DNA from: Theocolax elegans
Lineage: Eukaryota; Arthropoda; Insecta; Hymenoptera; Cerocephalidae
NCBI GenBank assembly: GCA_026168455.1
Contig: CM047426.1
Location: 83,107,986-83,171,985 of the forward strand
Reading direction: 5' to 3'
Length of the DNA stretch: 64,000 nucleotides
In this document: piece by piece, positions 20,501 through 32,372 of the stretch
Layout: each line of letters starts with the position of its first letter
Numbering within the stretch: the stretch's first letter is position 1
The notes under the pieces: model-generated
The model's input: only the letters and a program-made list of their open reading frames with translations
What the model was told of the DNA's origin: nothing
The model's database searches: none
Position numbers and translations under genes: made by a program

Positions 20501-22723
20501 AAAATTTTTATTCAAGAATTGTGGAGATCAAATCTTCAGTGGGACGAACCATTAAACTCGGAAATGAGCGTAAAATGGTCTACTTATGAAAATCAATTAG
20601 TTTCATTACAAAACATTAAAATTCCTAGGAAAGTAATACTTGATAACAACTACGTTCAACTTCAAATGCATGGCTTTTGCGACGCATCCGAGCAAGCCTA
20701 CGGTGCCTGCGTCTACTTGCGAGTTATCACTGCTAGCGGCGAACCTGTTATACGTCTTTGGTGTTCGAAATCGCGCGTAGCGCCTCTCAAAAGCATCTCC
20801 ATTCCAAAGCTTGAGCTTTGCGCTGCTTTGCTGCTTGCCAAGTTAATAAATAAAATTTCGCCATTATTAAATTCGCCTGTATCTGATGTTTATTTATGGA
20901 GCGATTCCAAAATTGTTTTATGCTGGCTGCGATCGTGCAGTAGAACATGGAACACATTCGTTGCGAACAGAGTCGGCGAGATTCAAGGTTTAACTCCTAT
21001 CGAACAGTGGCATCACATAAGCGGCTGTGAAAATCCAGCGGATACTTTATCCCGCGGTATTATGCCCTCACTTTTGAAAGATAGTAAAATCTGGTGGAAT
21101 GGTCCGCATTGGTTATGCCTCGAGGAGTGCCTTTGGCCAAAAAACGATACGTTACTCTTGGAAAATATAAAATTACCCGAGAAAAAATCATCTACAGTAT
21201 CTAACGTATCGTCTCTTCAAGATTTTATGCATATATTTGAAAAATTTTCTAGTTTTATTCGTTTAGTTAGGATAGTTGCGTATTGTTTAAGATTTATCAA
21301 TAAGTTAAAAAATCGTAATGTAGTTACAGATAAAACATTATCCGTAGGTGAAATAGATAAAGCTACAATTAGTTTAGTAAAAATTGTTCAAAAACAATCA
21401 TTTTTTAACGAGATAAATTCATTAACGTCAAAGGGTATTTTACCTAAAAATAGTTCAATTCTAAATTTATCGCCTTTTCTTGATGAAATCGGAATTTTAC
21501 GCGTGGGTGGACGCTTAAAAAATTCGTCTTTAAGCTATGATTTTAAACACCCCATACTATTGCCAAATAAGCATCCATTTACAAAACTTTTAATAATTTA
21601 TGAACACGAGCGTTTAAATCACGCCGGCGCGTACCACACTTTATCTAGTTTACGACAGCGATACTGGCCTTGTTCTGGCCGAGACAGGGTCAGGCAAATA
21701 GTAAAAAATTGTATTAAATGTTTCCGAAATGCGCCTAAAACACAATATCCTTTAATGGGTGAATTACCTAATCCTCGCGTTGAGATACCTTCTCGGCCGT
21801 TTGAAGTTACCGGAGTCGATTTTGCGGGACCGCTATATTATAAAGAAGGATTGAGAAAAAATGCAAAATTAATCAAATGTTACTTAGCTATATTTGTATG
21901 CTTCGCTTCGAAGGCAATTCATATTGAAATTTCATCCGACCTTACTAGCCAAACTTTCATGAATGTACTCAAGCGATTTATCGCGCGTAGGGGTCGACCA
22001 ACTGATATCTACTCCGACAATGGCTTAAATTTTGTTGGCGCGCACGGAGAATTGCAAGAGCTTACCGAATTATTTAAAAATGAAGCGAATTATACAAAAA
22101 TTGTTGATTTCGCGGTCAGCAATCACATAAATTGGCATTTCATTCCACCGCACGCACCACATTTTGGTGGACTGTGGGAGGCGGCGGTCAAATCCGCTAA
22201 GAGATCTTTGCACCACGTAGCAGGTGAAGCATCGTTAAGATATGACGAATTATTTACTTTAATGACGCAAATTGAAGCGATATTAAACTCGCGTCCGCTT
22301 TACCCGCTTTCGAACGATCCTGCTGATATGCAGCCATTGACTCCAGCTCATTTTTTGATTGGGTCACCGTTAACAGATTTTCCCCAGCCCTCAATAACAC
22401 ATTTGCCAATAAACAAACTGTCTCGATGGCAAAGAGTGGAGCAATTACGGCAACATTTTTGGCAACGGTGGAGAATGGAATATTTACATACCCTGCAGCA
22501 ACGGGTTAAATGGAACAAAAATGACGTCAAAATCACAGAAGGACAGTTAGTTGTTTTTAAACTCCCAAACGTGCCTGTGCTTACTTGGCCTCTCGGTCGC
22601 GTACAACAGACTCACCCAGGTAAAGATGGTATCATTCGTGCCATTACCGTGCGAACTAGTAAGGGCACTTATAGAAGACCGGTCTCCGAAATTTGCGTCT
22701 TACCTTGCGATATTAATTTTTAG
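17510..22723 (+). CDS. BEL/Pao Gag-Pol polyprotein
   Basis: A 1737-residue polyprotein with no stop or frameshift, read from ATG in a good context (AACATGTC). In order: a Gag-like DUF1759 region (about 128-300, containing LPKIELPTFSG); cysteine/histidine zinc knuckles (about 335-400); an aspartic protease of the DUF1758/retropepsin type, with active-site LLDSGSQMNFIS near 471; reverse transcriptase (about 690-960, FDASCKSSTG near 760 and catalytic FYVDDVL near 880); RNase H (FCDASEQAYGA near 1055, IPKLELCAALL near 1098, and a WSDSKIVLCWL stretch near 1128); an integrase with an HHCC zinc site (about 1366-1405) and the D,D,E catalytic residues in VDFAGP (near 1436), YSDNG (near 1500) and LWEAAVK (near 1553); and a C-terminal DUF5641-like domain (about 1640-1732). 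The protein is cleaved by its own protease, packages and copies the element RNA, and integrates the DNA. All catalytic motifs appear intact. Confidence 0.97.
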   Translation: MSNELRTCIAKRTSVKSSVTRLRNFIENAANRDASNSELVERRAKLNELWDQFEIAQANVESLELAQIDTNDNNALSELERAQQEQRNNFETTYFQTVAAYRARIQPAGSHVTSGGFAPRSEQPAMRLPKIELPTFSGSYDEWFSFRDTFVSVIHSNNSIPNIQKFHYLRSSLKDKAADVIESFEITEANYQQAWELLETRFNNSRWIVQGHIRAIFDLKSISKENHVALRELIDGVSKHLRALKALNRLTDSWDDLIIHILISKLDVCTAKEWETSLTDANMPTLKRLLDFLQQRCQALETLAHMSSALNTSSKQVSHKHKNFSSHAAVNTSACPLCSESHYLYQCEKFKNTPIKDRFKIVKGANLCLNCLRTNQHIAIDCTGSTCRKCNKKHNTLIHFQAISNSSERDNVTVEESSKNNTVTNSVVAHASSTSVNDQCCVSTKSNRILLSTAVIYIFDKNGNAHLARALLDSGSQMNFISSNLQKRLKLPFEQSEMTISGIGNGIVRSNKIINLRIKSRINNYTEVIECIVLPDVTNDLPQEFVSLKEIRIPQNIILADERFNEPSNVDLIIGAELFWSLICIGQIKLAKNQPTFQKTLFGWIVSGSIANDSIKQKSTHYKCNLALDDNLNSSLKKFWEIEHGLLNYNMNLEERACESHFLENTQRDDTGRFIVQLPIKNNILNKLGESRQIAEKRFISLENRLQKTPEIRQQYSQFLREYESLGHMKAVETCSNDRAYYMPHHCVIKDSSSTTKLRVVFDASCKSSTGVSLNDTLMVGPTLQGDVFSRLLQFRTFIYAFSADIPKMYRQVRMNSIHTPLQRILWREDSSLPLKTYELCTVTYGTASASFLAIRCIRKLAEENFDQFPLGAKVVLNHFYVDDVLSGASTIQEVLDMKKETVKVLELGGFDLKKWTSNSNEICDTDSQGTKKICSDENPITRALGIIWDASEDIFKFVVPQPNQSTSTILTKRLVLSRVSLLFDPLGLVGPSILIAKIFIQELWRSNLQWDEPLNSEMSVKWSTYENQLVSLQNIKIPRKVILDNNYVQLQMHGFCDASEQAYGACVYLRVITASGEPVIRLWCSKSRVAPLKSISIPKLELCAALLLAKLINKISPLLNSPVSDVYLWSDSKIVLCWLRSCSRTWNTFVANRVGEIQGLTPIEQWHHISGCENPADTLSRGIMPSLLKDSKIWWNGPHWLCLEECLWPKNDTLLLENIKLPEKKSSTVSNVSSLQDFMHIFEKFSSFIRLVRIVAYCLRFINKLKNRNVVTDKTLSVGEIDKATISLVKIVQKQSFFNEINSLTSKGILPKNSSILNLSPFLDEIGILRVGGRLKNSSLSYDFKHPILLPNKHPFTKLLIIYEHERLNHAGAYHTLSSLRQRYWPCSGRDRVRQIVKNCIKCFRNAPKTQYPLMGELPNPRVEIPSRPFEVTGVDFAGPLYYKEGLRKNAKLIKCYLAIFVCFASKAIHIEISSDLTSQTFMNVLKRFIARRGRPTDIYSDNGLNFVGAHGELQELTELFKNEANYTKIVDFAVSNHINWHFIPPHAPHFGGLWEAAVKSAKRSLHHVAGEASLRYDELFTLMTQIEAILNSRPLYPLSNDPADMQPLTPAHFLIGSPLTDFPQPSITHLPINKLSRWQRVEQLRQHFWQRWRMEYLHTLQQRVKWNKNDVKITEGQLVVFKLPNVPVLTWPLGRVQQTHPGKDGIIRAITVRTSKGTYRRPVSEICVLPCDINF

Positions 22724-22770
22724 TTTGTAATTATTTGCGCAACTATTGTACTTGAAAGAATATGTCCTTT

Positions 22771-22784
22771 CAACGGGGGCGGTA
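22771..22784 (+). other. Polypurine tract
   Basis: CAACGGGGGCGGTA immediately precedes the right LTR. It is the expected plus-strand primer. The run is interrupted by one C, which is common in this superfamily. Confidence 0.75.
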
Positions 22785-23075
22785 TGTTGGCGCAAATGTT
22801 CTTAAACGCGAGCGAGTAAGCGCTATCTGGTGGTTGCGGAGGAAACGAAGTACCTCGAGAGCTCGCGGCGACTAACTCGCCTATTGTTCATCGTCGAGCT
22901 CACATCTCTCTCAAGACCGCTTGATAATGCATCGTCGCATTTGCATTATATTTAAATTTGTGATTTGTTTAATTACTTATTAATGTGTGAACAAATATAT
23001 TAATTTTACTTGAACTGAAATTGTTATTCATCACCTTACAAGAAAAAAGAGAAAAATTAAAATAAAGAACAAACA
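22785..23075 (+). repeat. 3' LTR of the BEL/Pao element
   Basis: 291 bp, matches the 5' LTR along its whole length by eye, and is followed directly by the CATCT target duplication. Confidence 0.95.
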
Positions 23076-23080
23076 CATCT

Positions 23081-26000
23081 GTTTTGATCATTCGTTTATT
23101 TGTTTCTTCAGGATATCCCTTTTCTGCTCTTCAATCACAATTAGTAGATTATCAACATGCTCAATCACTTTCGAAACAATTATTCTCAATTAGATTACTT
23201 CCTGATTCGCGTACAGTAATTCATTCGAAAGGGTAACTGCATAAATAGGGATTCAATGGTACAATACCATTATCATTTTTATAATAACATAAAATTATTT
23301 TATAATTTATCAAAATACACCATAAAAGTTTTATAATAAATACACAAAAACATATTTTAGTGATTTCAATAAAATAATTGTATTGAAAAGTCGTAAACAA
23401 ATATTTGTTGGGAAATAATAAATAATTTGTAGTGTTTTAAATCCCTAGTAAAAATTATATTCTATTTAATAATAAGAAATGCGCGGTAAGTGTTATAAGT
23501 TTTTTGCCCTCCTGATGAAATACTTTTTCACATATTTCACTATTATGTGTTGAAGTAATTCTGTCGAGTTGGAGGTTATTTTTCAGGTTGTAAACATGAA
23601 GTAAGTGTGAATTCAGTTTTAATTTACAAAAATGTGATTAAAAATGATTAAGTGAAAGTGAAATCATAAAAATAAATTTTAAATGGAACAAACAAAATTT
23701 ATTGGATTTTGCAAAAATAATTTAAACCTTTTAAGAAATGTTGATTTTAGTAAATGTTAAGAAAAAGAATCAAAAAGGATGTCATCATAATTCACTAGCA
23801 ATCTTTAGTGCGCAAAGAAAAGATTTCTACTTATAGTAAATATTATTATTTTATTGTGTACTCGAGAGATTTGACAAATCATAAAAGTTACTGATTTTAA
23901 TGGGAAAATTGAATTATTAATATTTACTAAATGTTCGAAAAGTAGGCCGCCAATGGGTATATGCGAATTTGCTTATAAAGATAGACAAATGAGATCTATG
24001 ACATCGAAAAATACGTGAAAAATTGTGTTGATTAAAAAAAAATTCATGTTAAGTCGGGAGCACCTTTTAAATCAATGCGCTAAAGTATTCATTCCTTGAA
24101 TTAAAACATTGTTAAGAAAAACGAAAATAAATATGGATGGCAGTATTTTATGTTCAAGATCTTGATGCTGATCGATTCTCCTTTAAAAACGGTATTAAGG
24201 ACACCTTTATTAGTAAAAAATCAATTTTCTTTTATGTTAATGTAACATTTAAAAAATGTAAAAGTCTTATTGCTATCCTTATAGTGTAGTGCTTCACCTA
24301 AAATTCAATTAAAAAAACTTACTACTTATTATTAAAAAAAAATTCAAAACTTTTTTTCTGTTGTTTTTATCACTATTTTTTGGTAGCCATTAAGCTTTTT
24401 AAAAAAAAAAGTACAGCTATAGTACTTAAATCGATGCAAGTTCAGGCGAATATGTAATAAACCAGTAATCATCATCCTCTACAATTGTTAACAAAAAAGT
24501 ACCTTGGTAGATGATATTCTTACCGATTTATTATGAGAATGACATTATGAAAATAACAGCACTTGGTATTAGCAAACAGTTTACATCACAGAATTATATT
24601 ATCCCTTCAGTTGGAAAGTAAAATTTAATAAAATAGAAAGCTTCGTAGACATTAATAAATCTAGATGACTAATTAGTATATATAATTAAAACGTAACCTA
24701 GTTTACCGAAACCACCATAAAAGTCGGTCATCATATATTCAGAGAGTAAGATACCCTTCTCGCTTAAACGTCAATTTGCGCATCGAGATAAGATAAACTG
24801 TCTCGGCGCGCATCTTTGCGGAGACACGATGCCATCCTCACCTGGCCTGTACGAGTAAACTGGCTATATATATACCGCACTACCCCTTACGGAATTCATT
24901 AATATTAATTAATTTGCGACTGGAGTTTGGTACTCGGATGATCTGTTTTTCATCTATATTACCACCGGCGTTCTTATCCTATATCAATCTGATACGTCTC
25001 GCTTGCTTTCATCGTATCGCCTCGTTTCATCGTTATCTTCTCCCTCTCCTTCTCCCTCTTCCTTTCCCTCTCTCTGCCACTGGTCAATTTTATTAACTAC
25101 CTATACTTTATGAAATCTATCTGTGTATATGTATTACGTGTATGTGTATGTGTATGTGCGAGTGCACATGTATGCGTACGGTTAGATCAGAACCGATATC
25201 ACGAAATAGGCTGCTGTGCAATGTAAAACGGAAATTGGATTGTCAGGTTTCCTCGTTTCCATTTTTTTTTCCGTACTCTGCCTTTTTTCTGTTTCGCTCG
25301 AAAAATGTTGCGTCTCTGTATATCTTGCGAGATTCTGTTTCGTTTTGAATGGATATTATTTATCCGTCTATCCTTCGAAATATTTTTTTATTGTACAGTG
25401 GTCGCGTGTCATTGATGAGAAAATTGAAAGCACATTATTTCTTATTCGAATTGAATTGTTATCGATTAGACAGTTCAAAACTCAAAAATTTATTTCTCGG
25501 CTATGTTGATTAATTAATGATCGATTTATATCATTTAATGTAACCTCTAGTCGCATATACCGACATTACAACCGAATTAATGTAAAGAATAAAACCGATG
25601 AATAATTTCTCGACTATTTGCGATTAAGTTATTAAATTAACTAAAAAACAAAGGAGACCGCTTACGGTCTATTCTTCGTTTTTCCTTCGGCGATCCTTCC
25701 TTTGCTCGCTTCGTTTCACGCTCGTCATTTCTAGCTATATATATATATATATATATATATATTTACGTAGCTATGTATATACCATACCGGGACTTGGCCA
25801 CTTTATGAATCCACTTGAAACTTCTGCGTCGACGGAGATGGCGACGATGCTTTACTCTCCTCCGACCCTCCCACGGAAATGCGAGAAAATAAACTTCATT
25901 CCAAAGAGTAACGACACGGCTTCGGCTTCCGTATTCGGTGGCCTGACCAGGCTATTGTGTAACGGGCTTTTATATATATAAGGTTCGTTTTTGCACTTTT

Positions 26001-27960
26001 AGGGCCCTTTGTCGGTGAGTTGACAAAGTCCCTCGGTCGACTTTCCAAGGTGTGGCGAGAGTTTTAAAGAAACTAACAATACAACTTTCAAATGTGTTTT
26101 AATCCATTAACGTTATATCCTAGACAAAGTTATTTAATACATTTAATTGAAAGTTTTATCCTTTAGTTTCAATTTCATTCTTTAAGTACATACAAACTTA
26201 CCCTCAACTCCATTAAGTAAAGTATTCGTTATTGAAAATTTCATTCGAAAACGGTTTATTGATACGAAATATTATACCATGAAAAATTTTATTTCATATA
26301 TTCATTCACATTGGTTACAAGATAAATTTATAGATTTTCTCTTTGATAATTATAGGTTGCTAAGCTTCTACATTACTGTTTATTATGATAATACGAGTGT
26401 AGGTATGAATGTACGTAATTTATACGAAACTTTTGTTAAACAATTATCTTTTTAATTTATTTAGTGTGGTATGTATATATATATATATATTGTTAATGTA
26501 AAATTTATGTATAGGAGACAGTAAGTTGAAATTAAAATAAATTTTAATTTTAAATAAACATGTACTACTTGAGAGACTGAAAGTTATGCATTAAACTTAG
26601 CGAAGTCAATTAAAACGATAGTTCATACAACTAAGACATATAGTCCACATGGCAAACACATAAGCAGCTACGTAAACTTAATCAACACTTTGCTAATACA
26701 ACTAAGAAGGAGAAGTGTCAGATAATTTGTCCGCAAACCCAATAAATTTCAACAATATTTTAAGCAAATTTATTGTATGTAATTGAGATTTTAGTTTAAT
26801 TCTCAGAGAATAAGTGTTGTTGAATAAATACATCTTATTATGATAATAAATGTATCGCATACAATGAATATGTAGAGATTTTAGTTAGAACGTTACCGTT
26901 TCCGAATACTGTTGTAATTTCATTCTTGATTTAATTATTTTTTTGACATCTTATAAATTTATAAAAAATGAGTACGGTGCGGATTAAAAAATAAATAGTT
27001 AGAAGGTGTAACATCTGTAAGGATGTAGAAACGGGAAGTAACGGCAATGATTCCCCATGAACTTTCGAATAAACGTAGTGGAAATCCAAACAAGATCTTG
27101 ATGAATCCTAACTCACGCAGTGTCGCATTTACAAGCATCAGCAGCTGTTGCAATATATAACCCGACAATTACGATGCAAACGTGGCGTGAAAGTGAACCA
27201 CGCGCTAGTCTTGCGACAACCGATCAAAGATATATGTACTTGGATATGCTCACGTCTCATGCATTTCTACCCTTCCGTTTCCTTATCGCTTCCTCTCTTT
27301 CTCTCTTTATACACTCACCGACCCATCCGTGCGCGCGCACACACACACACGTTTACGTATATCCTTGTTCTCTGTAAATTAGTCACGACGTGCGAATTCG
27401 TAGAGATGAAGTATAGACAAGGAGAATCGAAGAGGAGTAGAGAAATTGGATAGGGAAAGGGAAAGAGACATAGAGAGATATGTCAAGGTAGAACTCACAT
27501 TCCTGTAGGCTGCTCAACGACTCCTGACTTCATCAAATATTCTAACTTCAGTCGTAACGCGACGCTCCTAGCTTTCTAAAGTATTCTCTCTTACTTCTAC
27601 TTAATTCTTTCTCTGTCTTTCTTTGTTATTCACCTCGGTTGTAGTAATGGTTTGAATTTTTGATGATTTATCTTTATATGTGTATAACGCAATATTTAAC
27701 ATTAATTGTAAATAATTATTTACATTCCACGAAATACAATACTTTAACTGTCAATGTTTTAGGAGTTATTTTTAAATAATAATGACAATTAATTACACAT
27801 TACAAATATCATTTTTTACATAAATTTTATCAAATTAATAATTTTCGATGAAAATATATCGATGAAAATATATTTATAATTTATCAGACATCGCAGCGTG
27901 ATTTAAGAAGCATGAGATGGATAAAGTGAGCGAAAGACGCGTCGACTAATTTAAGTGGTG
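23081..27960. other. Non-coding spacer, AT-rich with microsatellites
   Basis: 23081-24700 is AT-rich and holds no frame of note. A patch at about 23940-24200 has a more complex composition and could be an eroded transposon, which I cannot prove. 24720-25400 and 25650-26060 are GC-richer; they contain TGTATG repeats near 25131-25160 and a perfect TA run at 25736-25762. Another TA run is at 26473-26490. 27060-27600 is GC-richer, with a CA run near 27337. No gene is supported. Confidence 0.5.
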
Positions 27961-27966
27961 TATAGT

Positions 27967-28045
27967 ATCCCAGACATTAAAACGTTGGTTAGAGTACGAG
28001 ATTTGTAATCCAAGGTCTGTGTGTCCAAATCCCGTCGTCCGCCTT
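27967..28045 (+). repeat. Degenerate tRNA-like segment, possible SINE head
   Basis: GTTGGTTAGAGTACGAG resembles a tRNA A box and D loop. ATTTGTAATCC resembles an anticodon loop (TGT), and TGTCCAAATCC matches the B-box consensus at about 8 of 11 positions in the right place. Stems are poor, so it is not a functional tRNA. The following ~150 bases (to about 28200) could be the SINE body, but I see no tail or target duplication and no second copy in the window. Confidence 0.35.
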
Positions 28046-31000
28046 TATTTCTGCTTGATTCCCTCCTTTTCATATATGCAACAAAGTGGTGGCAGCTAAA
28101 GAATCCGTTATCTCATCATCTCTGAAGATAAAACCAAAAACGCGAAAAGCCCCTGCCTGATCGGCATAAGTGAGTATGAATTACAACCCTCCAACTCGAG
28201 ACGTTTGAAGTTCCACGACAATATTAAATTTTTTAAAAAGATTCGAAAGAAATTTTAATGAATTATTTTAATAAAAATCTCAACCAAAAGGTCTAGAAAC
28301 CCATTCTTTACATTAAAAAAAAATAAAATATTTTATTATTATATAGCTATATACATTAACAAAATAAAATGAGTGTATTAATATTAAAAGGTGAGATTGC
28401 AGGATAGACCTATACAACTATAACAAGTTGAAAAAAGTTGGACAATTTATTTTTGGCTGGCTGCCCCAATAGAACCTTATGATAAGTAACTATATTCAAG
28501 AAGATAATGCTACCAAAAGTATATTTGGATAATTTATTATAAGAAATTGATTCCTGAACATTTTTTTGTGATTCTTAATAAATTTTATAAATAAAACTTT
28601 ATTTTTATGCAATTTTAATAATTAGTATTTATTTCAATGTTTAATTAATATTTATCTCTTTAATTAAATGCGGTAAAATTACAAAAGAATGTAAATGTAA
28701 AATAATTAAAATGATTTATTATAAAATTTAGTAAATATATTAATTAATCATGCGGAAGAATTGAAGTGGAGTAAAAAACTCACAAATGATTATATTTCAA
28801 CAATGGCCTTTTGACCCACGATGAGGGAAAAATACGCTCTCGTATATAATAAAAGGAAGAAGAGAAAAAGTGTGTCAAGTGCTTTCTTATTCGAGTACGG
28901 TTCTAGTGGCACAACTGCACAGTGCTTGCCTACGACATTTCGATATACGACCAAATCTACGAAACTGTTAACGGTAGATGGAGAAAGAACATAAGAAGTG
29001 TATTTCCATATTATGTGAAAAAGTTTCTTTTCAATTATAAAACTTTTTAATTTACCGAAAGAAAGGTATCGCGAAAAATTTTAATTTGCATTGTTGGTAC
29101 ATTCACGCCTGAATCTATATTAATTCAAGTATTTTTTTTTAAATTAATCAAAACTTTTTATTTGATAATGAAGAAGTTGCTAAATATTATTTAAAATGAT
29201 ATTAGTTCTTAAATTGCTAAAAATAGGTGGATAATTATTGGTAATACTTCGATAAAAAATAAATATTGTTCAGGTTTTAAATTACATTTGACTTACTGAA
29301 AGTGATATACTCTACGGAAACAAGTTTTTATATAATATACATTACCTTAGTAGGTGCATTGATACTCAAAATATATTAAAATAATTATTGACGTTGAAAT
29401 AATCATAATTAATAGATCAATATATAATAGTGAGTTAAAGTGTAGTTAAACTTAAAAATAGTTTAGCTTTTCGATTTCTACAAATACGAATTGTAAGTTT
29501 AAAAAATTTAGTCTGAATATATGTATGTATTTGCCAAAGAATACATACATTATCGTATTAACAAATAATTTTTCATATTTAACTTTGAAAAGTTGAAAGA
29601 TATATGGTTTTGACTATACGTGTACGTGCACTGACACTCACTAGCTCGTTTGTTGGTGAGAGTTGCACGAGGGCCATTGCGCTCGGGACGAAAATGACTT
29701 TGATGAAGGGGCGCACAATGAACTGCGCTGGGGTTTTAATGAAATTAAGGGGCATGTGAGTGGGAATCTCGTACTTTTTATTGACGCATCGTTTTATCAA
29801 CCGTACACCCGGAGTAATTGACTCCGATAAAAGAAAACGTTTCTTTCTTCTCAGATGTGAATTGAACTGTGACCTTGACGTTCATTATAGTATATCATTC
29901 GCTTTCATAGATCTTAGTTATATTAATACTCCACTAAACTACATTAATAAATGACAGTATGATTTTGGAAGTGAAAATATTAAAAATAATTATATTTCAA
30001 GATTAAGACACATATTACTGTTAAAAACTATAATTTTATAATTGAATACTCAGTCTTTGTTTTGCAGTTTAAAATTGAAATAAAAGTTATTATACCTTGG
30101 ACTCCAAGCGAGAATTTCTGATTATTTATATAATACAAATAATACAACGGATAAATGCAATTACGCGTTATTTGCGGCTTGACTAACTTTAATGTGATGA
30201 AAAATGGTATTGAGCCAGTCTACCGAAACGCAGAGTCGGCAAAGTTCACGGCTCTTCTGCTTACCTACGATCGAGTGTACATTACAGTCCAATTCAATTA
30301 ATTCGTATAATTGTCATACACTGTATTGCACGAGTACTTTTATATTTCTATTAGATTATCAATGTACGAAACCTTAACAAACAATAATTTAGTTTAATCA
30401 ATCAATTCACGTTACAAGTAACGGTATAAATTTCGTAAAAAGATAAATAATTGAGGCGAATGAAAAATATTATTTCTAAATCAATGTAACCGGATTATTC
30501 GTAGGAGCGTGCGCACGTAGTCATCTGTTAATCAAGTTATAGTTTACTTTAACACAGGACGATTCAAATGACGAACCGACGAACCGAGTGGGTTGCGCAC
30601 GCTCACAATATATTAATAAACTTTCTCATGAAGATTCAACACTCGGTGGGTATGAAATAAGTCGGAGCTTCAAGCCCATAATGCATTTGTACGGCTGATG
30701 TAAAGACAGAGAAGGTATAGAAGGTATAGGTGGAGCGTCGTCGCCCAGGTTGTATTTTCCTTTGATACAATTCACACTGGCAAACTAACAAGCAACATCG
30801 AATGCATCGAGTATAAGAGAGGGGGACAAAAGCTGTGGTGAGAAACAGAGATGGAGATATTAGAGAACTGTCAGCAAAATTTCTCCAACTCTCGAACTAC
30901 GTGCTTATAATGATAATTCGCGAATTGTGCTGTCCATGTCCGATCTCACCCTCGTTGATACATATACCTATATGTTTCTGTGCGTACGTGTGCGCGCGCG

Positions 31001-31626
31001 TGTGTGTGGGTGTGTGTGTCGCATCTCCCCTATTTCTGCCGTTCTTTATTTTCGTCCATCATTATATTTCTCCTTATTTCACATTCTCATCTTGCTCTTT
31101 CCGTCACGGTAAATCTGCTTTTATTTTTATCGTTCCAATTACGTTCTATTAATCATCTCAGTTGTTCAATGGTATTATTATATAAATATAGTGTATATTT
31201 CTTTGTTATTGATATATTAATTAAATGCTATATTGTAAACTTTATTCATATATATATACATTGAAATGGTGTCGGAAAAGTTTGATAGTTACGATGTCGA
31301 TTGAAAAAAATATCTAAATTTTAATACTTTAGTGTTATTACAAGGGTGACTGAAAACCGAATTAATTTTTTAATTGTGATGAAACGAGCTCTTTTCCATA
31401 TTACTTTGCTATTTATAGAAGCAAAAATGAATGTCAAGCCCGTAAGATGTTTGTTTTTCTTTACTTCTAGTTGAAGAAACTTTAGCGTAATGAAAACTCT
31501 AGATGAAGTAAAAGCGGAAAGGAAACTAAGTTGTTTATTTATTATGGTAAAATTTATTTACTAAACTTTCGTTCATTTTACTATATAACTATTTATGTAA
31601 TTTATTATTTATTATGTTATTTACAG

Positions 31627-31719
31627 AAAAAGCTGCAGGTGCAGAGTGAGGTCGATTTTGTTAAACAAAACGTAATATGCTCCATCCCCAACCATCGGGT
31701 TGAAATTTTGTTTGTTTAA
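31627..31719 (+). CDS. Very weak exon-like segment
   Basis: A canonical acceptor-like TATGTTATTTACAG ends at 31626. It is followed by a GC-richer 30-codon frame ending in TAA (31717-31719), with AATAAA near 31786. The surrounding DNA is extremely AT-rich. The peptide (ending NHRVEILFV) matches nothing I know. It could easily be chance. Confidence 0.15.
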   Translation, partial: KKLQVQSEVDFVKQNVICSIPNHRVEILFV

Positions 31720-32342
31720 AAAAATTTTTTTGTAACATCTTTTATACGTATTTATACATACGATCTTATATCTGAGTATCTGTAAAATAAATATATTTTC
31801 AATCTAAGGGTTTTACGACCATATCTCTGATATATTTCTGTTTTGCTCTACAATTAGAAAATGAACAAAACTAAAGGACAATCAAAAGTAAATAATTGGA
31901 ATTTTTTTTATAATGGATCAATATGTTATTTTTTATTTACATGTTACAAAAAGAAGAATATTCAAGTTTATGATTGCAGGAGCGTAAGATATTCAAATAC
32001 AACGTTTACGAAGTTCGTTGTTACGATTTGTGCTGATACTTGCAAATTACCTTCAACTTTACATTCGTCCAAACTCTTTTACCGATACTCCTGGATACCA
32101 CAGAAAGTCGTATTGTACCTTTTCTAGCAGCTGGAAAATAGATGGAAAACTCGTAAATCTAAACTAGACGTATATATACGGTTCCACTTCAACACTTGGA
32201 TTTATTTCTTACATGCCAATAGGATATAAAATATGATTGACTTATTATTACAATTTATTTGTTCTTTAATTAAAACTTTACTTTGATTGCAAATGATTAA
32301 TAGATATTCTTGTATTGTTTTATCCTAAAAGTAACTTTGTTT

Positions 32343-32372
32343 TATAAATCAATAAATTTTTATTGATTTATA
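32343..32372. other. Perfect 30-bp AT palindrome
   Basis: TATAAATCAATAAA, a 2-base centre and its exact reverse complement. It could form a short cruciform or hairpin. In such AT-rich DNA chance is a fair explanation. Confidence 0.5.

Larger units (their letters stand above)
16716..23080 (+). mobile_element. Complete BEL/Pao LTR retrotransposon
   Basis: The element is 16721-23075 (6355 bp), bounded by the 5-bp target duplication CATCT (16716-16720 and 23076-23080). It has two 291-bp LTRs starting TG and ending CA, a primer-binding site directly after the left LTR, a single uninterrupted Gag-Pol frame, and a G-rich polypurine tract directly before the right LTR. The LTRs look identical over their full length, which means a recent insertion. 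The protease-RT-RNase H-integrase order and the zinc knuckles place it in BEL/Pao. There is no envelope-like frame. Confidence 0.97.

Noticed and set aside
18187..22536. Short minus- and plus-strand frames inside the retrotransposon
   Set aside because: Shadows of the Gag-Pol frame.
23940..24200. Possible eroded DNA transposon
   Set aside because: Composition is more complex than the flanks, but I found no inverted ends, no frame and no second copy.
30980..31019. GT/GC tract as a possible Z-DNA regulatory element
   Set aside because: Alternating purine-pyrimidine repeats are common throughout the window. There is no promoter-like context to single this one out.
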